Made by a program: the position numbers and the translations under genes. The notes under the pieces are model-generated. The model was not told the DNA's origin and did no database searches. It saw only the letters and a program-made list of their open reading frames with translations. Positions 24,771-33,800 of a DNA stretch of 63,498 nt are shown here, in pieces (the stretch's first letter is position 1; every line of letters starts with the position of its first letter). The stretch spans positions 1 to 63,498 of the forward strand of contig JAIQFH010000046.1 in the NCBI GenBank assembly GCA_020073385.1. The letters run 5' to 3'. This DNA comes from Terriglobia bacterium (GTDB lineage Bacteria > Acidobacteriota > Terriglobia > Terriglobales > Acidobacteriaceae).

Positions 24771-25252
24771 AACCAGAACGAATCATACAAATTGCTCTAC
24801 TACTATTTGTCGCAGTCAGCGTGGTCTACTTCGTCGCACAGGAGACGAAACATTCGGTTGTTGGAGCGTCGGCCCAAGCCGGTCCTCAAGCATCCACCAC
24901 CGGCAACGGTCGGTCAGCGAAGGTCATCGCGTACTATTTCCACGGAAATTTCCGGTGCGTTTCGTGCCGCAAGCTGGAAGCGGTATCGCACGAGGCGGTG
25001 ACTGGCGGTTTTTCCGAGGAACTAAAGCGAGGCGACCTTCAATGGCAGGCGGTTAACGTCGAACAGCCGGAGAACGAGCATTTCGCCTCCGACTACCGAT
25101 TGTTCTCACGTTCCCTCGTATTGGTGAAGTTCAAGAACGGCAAACAGGTCGAGTACAAGACCTTGACCAAAGCGTGGGAGCTGCTGACGGACGATGCAGC
25201 GCTCAAGAAGTATGTCCAGTCGGAAGTGCGTTCCTATCTTGAGGCGATCTGA
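24767..25252 (+). CDS. arsF: ArsF-like thioredoxin-fold protein (nitroaryl-arsenical reductase subunit family)
   Basis: The 161-residue membrane-anchored protein has a helix at residues about 6-24, then a periplasm-facing or peripheral thioredoxin-like domain starting IAYYFHGNFRCVSCRKLEA with the CxxC pair Cys64/Cys67. This is the pattern of the ArsF family, named for the Shewanella ArsEFG system that reduces nitroaromatic arsenicals (assignment from memory of the family). ATG overlaps the OsmC stop. It is followed immediately by the ArsG-like permease, the usual partner. Confidence 0.78.
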   Translation: MKPERIIQIALLLFVAVSVVYFVAQETKHSVVGASAQAGPQASTTGNGRSAKVIAYYFHGNFRCVSCRKLEAVSHEAVTGGFSEELKRGDLQWQAVNVEQPENEHFASDYRLFSRSLVLVKFKNGKQVEYKTLTKAWELLTDDAALKKYVQSEVRSYLEAI

Positions 25253-25253
25253 G

Positions 25254-25949
25254 ATGGACGACTTCTGGGTTGGAGTGACCTCGGCCACGTGGCTGGGCGT
25301 GTTGACGTCTATCAGTCCTTGCCCGCTAGCCACCAACATAGCGGCCATCTCTTACATCGGCAAACAAGCGGATCGGCCTCGCACGGTGCTGCTGACCGGC
25401 GCCATGTACACGCTTGGGCGCACCTTCACGTACGTGGCTCTCGGCGCGTTGCTCGTGGCTAGCCTGCTTTCCGTGCCGGGTTTGTCCAATTTTCTCCAGC
25501 ACTACATGAACAAGCTGCTCGGTCCAATTCTGGTGCTAGTTGGGATGTTTCTTCTCGATCTGTTGCGCCTGCCGGCGCTGGGTCGCTCGGACGTATCGCA
25601 CCTCGGCGAGCGATTGGCACAATCGGGCGTTTGGGGTGCAGGCCTGTTAGGAATGCTGTTCGCTCTGTCCTTCTGTCCCACCTCGGCAGCGCTCTTCTTC
25701 GGAAGTCTGGTCCCACTGTCCATCAAATGGCAATCGAGCGTGGTACTGCCATCATTGTATGGAGCAGGAACAGCATTGCCCGTATTCGCCTTTGCAGTAC
25801 TCATTGCGATGGGAGCCAAGTCTCTGGGTGCGGCCTTTCAGCGCCTCACCGCAGTTGAGTTATGGGCCCGGAGGATCACCGGTGTGGTTTTCATCCTGAT
25901 CGGAATCTATTTCAGCGTGACGTACATCTTTCGTTTCTCTAATAGTTAA
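25254..25949 (+). CDS. arsG: ArsG-like permease (DsbD/CcdA-fold), aromatic arsenical efflux family
   Basis: The 231-residue protein has about six membrane helices and two conserved intramembrane cysteine sites, Cys23 in SISPCPLATNIAAISYIG and Cys141 in ALSFCPTSAALFFGS, the layout of CcdA/DsbD electron carriers. ArsG-type members are described as efflux permeases for aromatic aminoarsenicals. It could therefore export an arsenical or carry electrons outward to ArsF. ATG 25254 lies one base after the arsF stop, so the frame opening at 25194 is not used. Confidence 0.78.
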   Translation: MDDFWVGVTSATWLGVLTSISPCPLATNIAAISYIGKQADRPRTVLLTGAMYTLGRTFTYVALGALLVASLLSVPGLSNFLQHYMNKLLGPILVLVGMFLLDLLRLPALGRSDVSHLGERLAQSGVWGAGLLGMLFALSFCPTSAALFFGSLVPLSIKWQSSVVLPSLYGAGTALPVFAFAVLIAMGAKSLGAAFQRLTAVELWARRITGVVFILIGIYFSVTYIFRFSNS

Positions 25950-25971
25950 TCGCCGTGTGAGGTAGCCATTT

Positions 25972-27294
25972 ATGGAAGCGCTTGAGGCTCCAGTTCAAAC
26001 ACGAGTGACGCCAGTTCGCAGACTACCCACGCCCGTGTCTCCCCGCCGGCGATTGGTGTGGTTTCTCGTCGGCGGCATCGGTGCCGTGATTCTTATCGTC
26101 CTAGTTCTGCTCCCTCCCAAAGTTTCTGTGGTCCAGCTTTCCACGATGACCATCCGAGACGAGGCGGTTGGCACTGGCTTCGTACGCGCCAAAGTGACGA
26201 TCGGTGCGGGGGCCAAGATCAATGGAGTAGTCCTCAAGACCTTTGTCGATCAGGGTGACGTGGTCAGGAAAGGCGAAGTCCTTGCCGAACTGCAGAACCA
26301 AGATCTCCGCAGCCAACTTGGACAAGCTGCGAATTTGGCGCAAGCCCAGCAGAGCGCCATTCGCTCCGCGCAAGCGAATTTGGCTGCCGCCAAGGCGCGT
26401 CTTCAAGGCAGCGTCAGCGATGTAGTCAAAGCGCAAGCCGGGCTCCGGCTGGCAAGCATCAATTTTCAGCGCGCAAAGGCCCTATATGACAGCCAAGTTT
26501 GGTCGAAGGAGGCGCTGGATTCCGCCGAGACTGCCTTTCTCCAGGCACAGGAGGATGTGCACAACGCGGAGGCTCTGCGAGCCTCTGCCCAGGAGCAGGT
26601 TCGGGCTGCTGAAGGCGAGGTGGCGGCTTCCGAGCAAACCGCTGCCGGGTCTGAAGCGGCTGTTCGCATGGAGCGGGCGAATCTTCAGTTCAGCGTCGTA
26701 ACCAGCCCGGTAGACGGCTATGTCGTTACCCGCGATCTGGAGGAGGGCGCAACTGTTGTTCCTGGACTCTCGATCTTTACCATCGCCGAATCACGCGTGA
26801 TCTGGGTCTCGGTGAACATCGACGAACGAGAGATGGATCAGCTCAAAGTGGGCCAGCCTGCGACGATCACACTGCGCTCGTCGCCCGGCCGCAAGATTCC
26901 TGGCGTGGTTGCTCGAATCGCAAAGGAAGCGGACCCCGTCACCGAAGAAGTTCTGGTTGATGTGGCTTTCTCTCAACAACCGGCGGACGTAAAGCTGAAT
27001 GAAACCGCCGAAGTTCGCATCCTGAAGTCCGAAAAGAAAACCAAGGTGCTTCCGCAAACTGCGCTTGTTTCAGGGCGCGATGGGAGCGCGGTGTGGACCG
27101 TGTCACACGGCAAACTACAACTCAGTCCTGTCCTTCTCGGTATCCGAGACAAGCGGGGATACGTCGAGGTTTTGAACGGCGTCTCTGAGTCTCAGCACGT
27201 ACTGCTTCAGGCCAATGCTGGCGGGTTGTCGCTCTCCGATACCCAACGAGTGCGCGCCAGTCTTGTAAAGACCGCCGAAGGCGACGGGAGATAG
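25972..27294 (+). CDS. HlyD/MacA-type periplasmic adaptor
   Basis: The 440-residue membrane fusion protein has one helix at about residues 27-48 (LVWFLVGGIGAVILIVLVLL), a lipoyl/barrel half, a long alpha-helical hairpin rich in A, Q and E (about 110-235), the second barrel half (VTSPVDGYVVTRDLEEGATV) and a beta-barrel domain. It links an inner-membrane ABC transporter to an outer-membrane exit duct. The permease and ATPase follow directly; no TolC-like gene is nearby. Its position 22 bp after arsG puts it in the same run, suggesting export of an arsenical or conjugate, or of a periplasmic product. Confidence 0.88.
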   Translation: MEALEAPVQTRVTPVRRLPTPVSPRRRLVWFLVGGIGAVILIVLVLLPPKVSVVQLSTMTIRDEAVGTGFVRAKVTIGAGAKINGVVLKTFVDQGDVVRKGEVLAELQNQDLRSQLGQAANLAQAQQSAIRSAQANLAAAKARLQGSVSDVVKAQAGLRLASINFQRAKALYDSQVWSKEALDSAETAFLQAQEDVHNAEALRASAQEQVRAAEGEVAASEQTAAGSEAAVRMERANLQFSVVTSPVDGYVVTRDLEEGATVVPGLSIFTIAESRVIWVSVNIDEREMDQLKVGQPATITLRSSPGRKIPGVVARIAKEADPVTEEVLVDVAFSQQPADVKLNETAEVRILKSEKKTKVLPQTALVSGRDGSAVWTVSHGKLQLSPVLLGIRDKRGYVEVLNGVSESQHVLLQANAGGLSLSDTQRVRASLVKTAEGDGR

Positions 27295-27297
27295 GCC

Positions 27298-28503
27298 ATG
27301 AATCTCGCGCTTCGTGATATTCGCCGCCACAAGATGCGTTTCGCGCTCACCTGCGTTGGCCTGGGACTCTTGTTGACCGTCGTAATGGCAATGAGCGGAA
27401 TCTACCGCGGGCTGATCGGCGATGCAACAAGAGTAGTAGAGATAACACCCGCTCAGGTTTGGGTTGTCCAGAAGGACACGAGGGGGCCATTCGCCGAGAG
27501 TTCTCGCCTGCCGGAGGACCTTGAGTACTCCATCGCCGCTGTTCCAGGCGTTCGGCGGGCCTCGCCAGTGTCGTTTCAGTATGTGCAGATCCCGCGTGCC
27601 GGGAAACCCGTCCGCCTCTTTCTGATCGGCTACAAGCTCGGAGGCATTGGCGGGCCGTCGGCCGTCACCGTGGGACGGGCGATCACAAAGAAGCACTACG
27701 AAATAGTAGTGGATGGCAAGTCGGGGTACGCGATCGGGGACACGATCCATCTCGGGCTGGAAGACTACACGGTTGTCGGTCTGACACGCGGAATGACATC
27801 TCCTTCTGGCGATCCCGCAGCGTTCATCTCGCTGGCGGATGCCCAGATCATCCAGTTTCAGTTGGACAATGACGCGATCCGCAATAATCGTGAGCGCGTC
27901 GTAGCCACCTATGCGCAGTTGAGCAGCATGAGTCCACTGATGCGGGAAAAAGCCACTCAGAAAGCACTTGCTGCCGCCGAGAACCCTCACTTTGCCAACG
28001 CGATTGTGGCCGAAGTAGAAAGCCCATCGATGATTCCAGAAGTCTCCACATCCATTAGACGATGGAATCACTACCAGGTCTTCTCCTCCGAACAGGAACG
28101 GGAGCTGCTCCTTAAGGGATTTATCGAGAAGTCGCAGAAGCAACTCTGGCTGTTCCGCACCATTCTCGTCATCGTGTCCGGAGTGATCATCGCGCTGATC
28201 ATTTACACACTGACCATGGATAAATTGAGAGAGATTGCGACCTTGAAGATCATCGGCGCCGCGGACCGCACGATCGTCAACATGATTCTTCAACAGTCAC
28301 TCCTGTTGGGTCTGATCGGATTCGCGGTCGGGTACGCCGTGATCAGCAGGACTTACACGTTCTATCCGCGCACCGTGGTCTTGCAGACTCTGGACATGGC
28401 TGTCCTTTTCATCATCGTGGTAGCGATCTGTGTGCTCGCCAGCATTCTTGGGATTGGACGCGCATTGAAGGTCGATCCCGGAACGGCGTTAAGCGGAGGG
28501 TAA
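27298..28503 (+). CDS. ABC transporter permease (MacB/FtsX family)
   Basis: The 401-residue permease has the MacB plan: an N-terminal helix (FALTCVGLGLLLTVVMAMS), a large periplasmic domain (about 45-275) and three C-terminal helices with the FtsX coupling segment TMDKLREIATLKIIGAADRT. It starts 3 bp after the adaptor gene and is followed by a separate ATPase gene, so it is the split MacB arrangement. MacB-type machines act by mechanotransmission, moving substrates from the periplasm out through the adaptor. Confidence 0.88.
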   Translation: MNLALRDIRRHKMRFALTCVGLGLLLTVVMAMSGIYRGLIGDATRVVEITPAQVWVVQKDTRGPFAESSRLPEDLEYSIAAVPGVRRASPVSFQYVQIPRAGKPVRLFLIGYKLGGIGGPSAVTVGRAITKKHYEIVVDGKSGYAIGDTIHLGLEDYTVVGLTRGMTSPSGDPAAFISLADAQIIQFQLDNDAIRNNRERVVATYAQLSSMSPLMREKATQKALAAAENPHFANAIVAEVESPSMIPEVSTSIRRWNHYQVFSSEQERELLLKGFIEKSQKQLWLFRTILVIVSGVIIALIIYTLTMDKLREIATLKIIGAADRTIVNMILQQSLLLGLIGFAVGYAVISRTYTFYPRTVVLQTLDMAVLFIIVVAICVLASILGIGRALKVDPGTALSGG

Positions 28504-28508
28504 ATCCA

Positions 28509-29186
28509 ATGGAAGTCGTTCGTGTCGAAAACTTGACCAAGATCTACGGCAAGGGGGATGCGCAAACGGCAGCGCTGGTCGATGCCAACCTGAGCGTGCA
28601 ACGAGGAGAACTCGTGGCGTTGCTCGGCCCCAGCGGTTCCGGAAAAACAACCCTGCTGACCTCCATCTGTTGCATCAATGAACCCAGCCGGGGCCGAATC
28701 GAACTGGATGGAACCCTGGTGTACGACGACGGCTGGACCGGCATTGATGTGCGGGCTCTGCGCCGGCAGAAGATGGGCGTGATCTTCCAGGCTTACAACC
28801 TGATCCCGTTTCTGACAGTTCTGGAAAATGTAGAGCTGATTCTCACGCTCAACCAGGTTGGGAGACAGGAATCACAAGAGCGGGCGATGGAACTCCTCGA
28901 CTACTTGGAGATCGCGCACCGCTGGCATCACTATCCGAGCGAGATCTCTGGCGGTGAGCAGCAGAGAGTCGCAATTGCTCGTGCGCTGGCGAACAATCCA
29001 ACGGTCCTGCTGGCCGACGAGCCCACGGCCGCACTGGACACCGAGCGCGGCAAGATCGTCATGGGCCTCCTGCGCAAGCTGAGCCGGGAGAAAGAAGCAG
29101 CCGTGATTGTTGTCACGCACGACCTACGTATGGTCGAAGGCTTCGACCGGGTTTATCGGATTGCTGACGGCAGAATTCAGAATTGA
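28509..29186 (+). CDS. ABC transporter ATP-binding protein (LolD/MacB type)
   Basis: The 225-residue ATPase has Walker A LLGPSGSGKTTLL (from about 38), a Q-loop in VIFQAYNLIPFLTVLENV, signature ISGGEQQRVAIARAL, Walker B VLLADEPTAALD and the switch histidine in VVTHDLRM. The sequence after Walker A, TSICCINEPSRGRIELDG, has two adjacent cysteines not usual in this family. It completes the adaptor-permease-ATPase set, 5 bp after the permease. Confidence 0.92.
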   Translation: MEVVRVENLTKIYGKGDAQTAALVDANLSVQRGELVALLGPSGSGKTTLLTSICCINEPSRGRIELDGTLVYDDGWTGIDVRALRRQKMGVIFQAYNLIPFLTVLENVELILTLNQVGRQESQERAMELLDYLEIAHRWHHYPSEISGGEQQRVAIARALANNPTVLLADEPTAALDTERGKIVMGLLRKLSREKEAAVIVVTHDLRMVEGFDRVYRIADGRIQN

Positions 29187-29192
29187 GGGAAG

Positions 29193-29693
29193 ATGCGAGA
29201 ACCGGCGATTCGATTCGCAATGTTCAATCCCACCAGGATTAGCTTTGGTGGCACGGCTGCTATTGTCACGAGCATGGCCCTTATGGCGGGATTTGATGCC
29301 GCAAATGCTGGACGGGCCACCCTGGTCAGCGCCCTCTTGATCGCGGCGGTCGCAGATAATCTCACCGATTCTTTGAGTGTTCACATGTACCAGGAGTCCG
29401 AGCGCCTCGATCGAAAGGACGCATTCGTTGGTACCCTGAGCAATTTTGCTACTCGGTTATTGCTGTGCCTCAGTTTCGTGCTCATCGTTCTCCTGTTTCA
29501 GACGCAAGCGATCGCGACCGTCGTAGGAATTGTCTGGGGTATGACCTTGCTTTGCGGCCTGACCTACGTCCTCGCTCGGAACCGGGGAGTCAGCGCAATG
29601 TCCGAGATAGGAAAACATCTGACTGTTGCGTTGTTGGTGGTCATCGTCAGCAAGTCCATAGGGCACTGGATCACCGCACGATTGGTTGGATGA
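29193..29693 (+). CDS. Small VIT1/CCC1-like membrane protein
   Basis: The 166-residue protein has four to five helices and the VIT-like pieces ISFGGTAAIVTSMALMAGF and ALLIAAVADNLTDSLSVHMYQESE. It lacks the long cytosolic metal-binding insertion found in the 231-residue relative at 11298, being shorter by about 65 residues. It starts 6 bp after the ATPase gene and ends the run; the next 1.2 kb has no gene. The transported ion is not predictable; Fe or Mn is likely by family. Confidence 0.72.
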   Translation: MREPAIRFAMFNPTRISFGGTAAIVTSMALMAGFDAANAGRATLVSALLIAAVADNLTDSLSVHMYQESERLDRKDAFVGTLSNFATRLLLCLSFVLIVLLFQTQAIATVVGIVWGMTLLCGLTYVLARNRGVSAMSEIGKHLTVALLVVIVSKSIGHWITARLVG

Positions 29694-30100
29694 TCGTAAG
29701 CAACGGTTTGACGCAGAAGGTTTCTCTGCGGTGGCAACATGTGATCGTGTGGGGACCTGCGCTGCGCACCGGCACTCGCTCTGGCGCTCAGTCTCGACAG
29801 CACATTTCCCGACCGCACTCGAGTCCTCGACCTGACGTTTGGGTTGTAGTTTTTCTATACTTGTACAAGGCCTCACAGTGAAGCCGTTGCTAAGAATCGT
29901 CGGTCTTGCGAATGGACAAGCCTAGGAATGCAGTAGAGTGAGGTAAGAGGAAGCATTAACGGTCGATGCCGCACGGGAGTGAATAGGCATCTTGGAACGT
30001 CAGGTTGTGGAACTCTGCGGTGTCGTCTAATCCGCCTTATTTTGTGGCTCCCTTCGGCATTCGACAACACCATCCCCAGAATGCGGCAATTCTCTCCAAA

Positions 30101-30194
30101 TCTGGGTCCGACTTGGGTCTAGTAAGCCGGGTCAAAGAACTCCTTAGAGGATCAAGAACGGGCTGTCAGTACCGTTGAAATCCAATAAGTTGCA
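30101..30194 (+). repeat. Island direct repeat, copy 3
   Basis: This is the third copy of the repeat at 8951 and 12406, same orientation, identical over 30149-30194. Unlike the others it is not followed by tRNA-Asp; similarity ends soon after AAGTTGCA. It closes the 17.7-kb segment that begins at copy 2 and lies 400 bp after the last gene of the long run. I see no gene in 29694-30895. Confidence 0.85.
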
Positions 30195-30388
30195 AATAAC
30201 TGTCACGACAGAGGCCTAGCATATCGACCGACTGATGCGGAGCGTCTCGGTTTGCGAGCGTGGCATCGTCCGAGGGAATGCGCCCGCGACTCCAGGTCTC
30301 TTCCTTCGAACAAATCCGCATTCGAGACCTTCTCAAGAGCCGGTGAAATCCAAAGACGCCTAGTCTGGCCCGGCTGTGTGGGGTAGGG

Positions 30389-30534
30389 AACTGCACCGGG
30401 TGCTGCACCGACGTTTCTACTTTTGTTCGATTCGTACCGATCTTTTCAGAGAGGACGGACGGCCTCCCCGCAAGACATTCAGTCTGCCGGTTTCAGGGCA
30501 GGGCAAACTGCACCGGATTTTGCACCGACTGTTT
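30389..30534 (+). repeat. Pair of TGCACCG-containing repeats
   Basis: AACTGCACCGGGTGCTGCACCGACG at 30389 and AACTGCACCGGATTTTGCACCGACTG at 30507 are near-identical (each with two TGCACCG boxes). In the second, GCAAAC and GTTTGC flank the pair as an inverted repeat. Clustered short boxes like these near a tRNA fragment resemble arm-type recombinase binding sites at the end of an integrated element. This is a guess from arrangement only. Confidence 0.4.
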
Positions 30535-30655
30535 GCATCCGGCGCCTACTGCGGGCTACTGGCCGTTTTTGGGAGGATCCTTGGATGTAATTGAGGAGAA
30601 AGGCAAAAGCTTTAGTATCAGCAATTTGTATAGAATGGCTAAAGTGATGGCCTCA

Positions 30656-30687
30656 GATGGTGTGTCTGCCAGTTCCACCACTTCCGC
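30656..30687 (-). pseudogene. tRNA-Leu 5' fragment
   Basis: Read on the minus strand, the 32 nt from 30687 to 30656 match the 5' half of a bacterial tRNA-Leu: acceptor strand GCGGAAG, TG, D arm GTGG-AACTGGCAGA-CAC, then CCATC of the anticodon stem. After this the sequence stops matching a tRNA; no variable arm, T arm or CCA follows. It is a truncated copy left by recombination or deletion in the anticodon region, a common integration site. Confidence 0.65.
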
Positions 30688-30895
30688 ACTGATCTGAACC
30701 GCGACCGCCGGACAGCATTTCATTATAGCAAAGCGGGTATGCGGCCACGGTTCACTGCTGACGCCATATTGATTTGGACGATCCTCTCTGCGCTCTCCGC
30801 GGCAGTTCTCAGAGTTCTCCGCGATCAAAAAAGGGTGGAACCGCAGAACGCGCCATCGCCAAGGGGCTGATTTCGATTTCAGACCTCCTCTTGAT

Positions 30896-33800
30896 TCACT
30901 TCAGCGAGGAAAGGCCTGGTTGCAGCCACGAGAAAAGGAATCCCGACCACTCCGGGAATACCTGCGTGATCAGGCCAAGCAGCGGAGCCGCCCCGTATCC
31001 GAGCACTTTGAACCAGAATTCGGAACCAAGCTCTCCCGGTTTGGTGTTGGTGATGTGACTTAGAGTTGCGTCGCGGTGCATATCGGCGTAGGTGAATACG
31101 ACAACCCCGCCGAAAGCCACGAACAGGCAAAGCAGCATTCCACTGAGTAACGTGCGCGGGTCGAAGGGGTAGCTCGACACCGCTATGCACAGTGCGATGA
31201 ACATGTAAACGCCACCCAATACGATGGTGCGGATGCGCCCGAGCAGGTTCTGCGCGTATCCCATATAAGTGAGGCAAACCAGTTCCTCAGCATTGCGGAT
31301 CAGCTCATTCTTAGAGGGAGGCGCCCCTTTGCGATCTTCCTCGCGCCCATCCTCAGGATCAACCTGGATCAGGGAATGCTTCTCCACCCTTGTGGCGGGA
31401 ACGAGAAGTTCGCTCAGGACAATGCCGGTCGTCTCCGCAACCTGCTTCTGGAAGTCCTGGAACTTCTGCAGATCGGCTGCGTCCGTTTTGCAGTAATTCT
31501 TGGAATACCATTCGGCGAACCTGAATCCCTCGGCCCGGCTCAGGTTGACGGACTTCTTGCAGGTTTCGACGCCGGCAAAGGCCGCTTTTTTTTCTTCTGA
31601 GTTGGGCTCTTTGAATGCCGACAAGGAGTTGTAGAGGTGAGTCAGGCATTCCAGCTGGCGCGAAAGTAGCTTATACCGTACGTCGAGCACGTTCCCGCTC
31701 ATCTTCCACACGCTGCCCCACGAAAATCCGTGGAGCGCCGAGAGCGTACGCCGCAGCGCCATGCGATCTAGGAATACCAGCAATTGACGCACGCTGCTCC
31801 AGGTTCGCCAAATCTGCCACGCCTCCGTCAGAAGGAAACTGCAATAGAAGGCAAGGAAGAAGCAAAAGACTAATGTGTAGCGGGTTCCTCGGGTTGAGCC
31901 CAGACTCCGGACCGGGACACCGTTTGCCAATCCAAACATCAGCGTCACCAGCACTAGGAAGAGACTCACGATCGCGATCACGTTGTCCCACGAGAGCGGC
32001 GTGGCGATGCGTTCTGCTTGAAGGGCGACGTTCTCGTGACTGAACATCGAAAGCTTCAATTCCTTTCCAGGATTCCCCGGCTGTGCTGTCACCTTGACTC
32101 CAAGATTCTCCATCGGCGGAAGACAAGGACGATCGGGCCCAAACAGGGCCAGGCCGTGCAGCGCGTACCAGAACCACATATACAGACCCGCGGTCAATGC
32201 GAGGAAAGGGATAACAGGAGACACGCCACTTAAGAGATGCATGGAGCGCCAATAGACGAAAGTCCGGTTCGCCAGTACCAGCACCCGTTCCAGCGGCACA
32301 ACCCACACTCCGAAGAACGCGGCCGTGAATAGGACGAACAACGACAGCGAGACGAGAACGTGGAAGTTCGCCTTGGGTGCAGTGAGCACGTTCCCATTGA
32401 GCTTCCTGGTCGCAAGAATGTTCGCAGCCACCGCTGCTCCGGTTACGGCCCACACGAACACAATCGCAGCCCAGACTTCCCAGGCGTGAGCAGGAGGTCC
32501 TGGCGCCGTCGAGAAGATCCCGCAACCCCATCCCAGGAAGAGGACCATCAGGGCGATGAGAGAACTGCCAATCAACACAAGCCCGGTATGTCGACGGCCA
32601 GCAGTGGCAAAGTGGGCGCGAAACGCGGGCTTGGCCGTGAATGATGGAAAACAGCAACACAGAAACTGAAATATCGCCAGGCAGCAGAGTCCAATCAAAG
32701 AAATCTTTGTGGTTCGGCCTGTCCAACTCTGGTGCCCATCTGGACCGGGAGGCACCTGGTTGGTTCCGGTAGCCTTCGGGTCGAGGGTGTGCTCGTTGAG
32801 TGCCGCCAGTGGCCAAGTACCATTTTTTGTGATGACAGACAACCACGTCGCCGGTTTGCAATTCCAGCCCGCGGAGGGTGGTTCACAGGCTTTGTCCTCG
32901 GTCCAGAAGGGCGGAGCGTAATCGGGCAGCGGAGCGTACGACGGGGACGTGACCTCACAACGCAGAGCTGGAACGAAGACGTCCGTGTGGAGAGAGTCTT
33001 TGTGGACAAATTCGCAGTTGAGATCCGGTTTCCGGTTGTTCGCACGCGCCAAGCTCTGCGCCAGCAGCCGCGATGCAATGTAAGTTCCTTCAGTGAAGTT
33101 CTCCGGGAACACCCGGTGGGAATGTACGTCGTAAGGCGGAAGCGCGGTCCACTCTCGTGCCCAGGAAAACAATGGATAGGTTGACAGAGTCATGACCCCA
33201 GTGAGGGCCATGGCGTCCTGACCTCTTTGAAAAAGAAGATCTGAATTGAGGACCACGATACGGGCCTCGGGATAGTCGCGACGAAGGAAATTAGCCAGGA
33301 ACAGCGGGTCCAAAGTGCTACTGCTCCGGACCAGCACATACTTCGCCCGGTGCGTTCTTAGAACATCAACGATGCCGAGCAGCTGTGCTTCCTGGGAAAG
33401 TGGGGTTTGATTGCCTGCGTAGGTACGTACGGTATCGTGCTGCTGCCCCGCAGGATCGACCAGGTCCGTAGGCAGGCTCTTGCGCTGGACGTTGTCCTGA
33501 TTCAGTTGCCCAGAGCCCGAACTGAACATGGACTGGGTCTGGTACGCCGCTCGCAAAGTTGAGATATCACGGGAATAGTAAATCTTAGTCGCACCTGGAC
33601 AAGTCTCTGTTGAATACAGCGCGTTAAAATTTTCCTGGGCTACGATGTGACCGTAGGCGGTTTCATCTTCGGAGAGAATCGCCAGGTTATCCAGATCCTG
33701 GCCGCCGAAGTACCCACACACGCGATCAAGGGCTGTGGTGTCATCCTGAACGAAACTGCGAAAGAGAATGCCTTTCGTCTGGGCGAAATCCTCGGCGTCT

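Noticed and set aside
29709..29732. Hairpin CGCAGA...TCTGCG after the VIT-like gene as a terminator
   Set aside because: The stem is short and no U tract follows.
31671..32861. A 396-residue frame inside the 1244-residue gene on the same strand
   Set aside because: It is another reading frame of the large protein, full of R, S and G, without hydrophobic helices that the true frame has.
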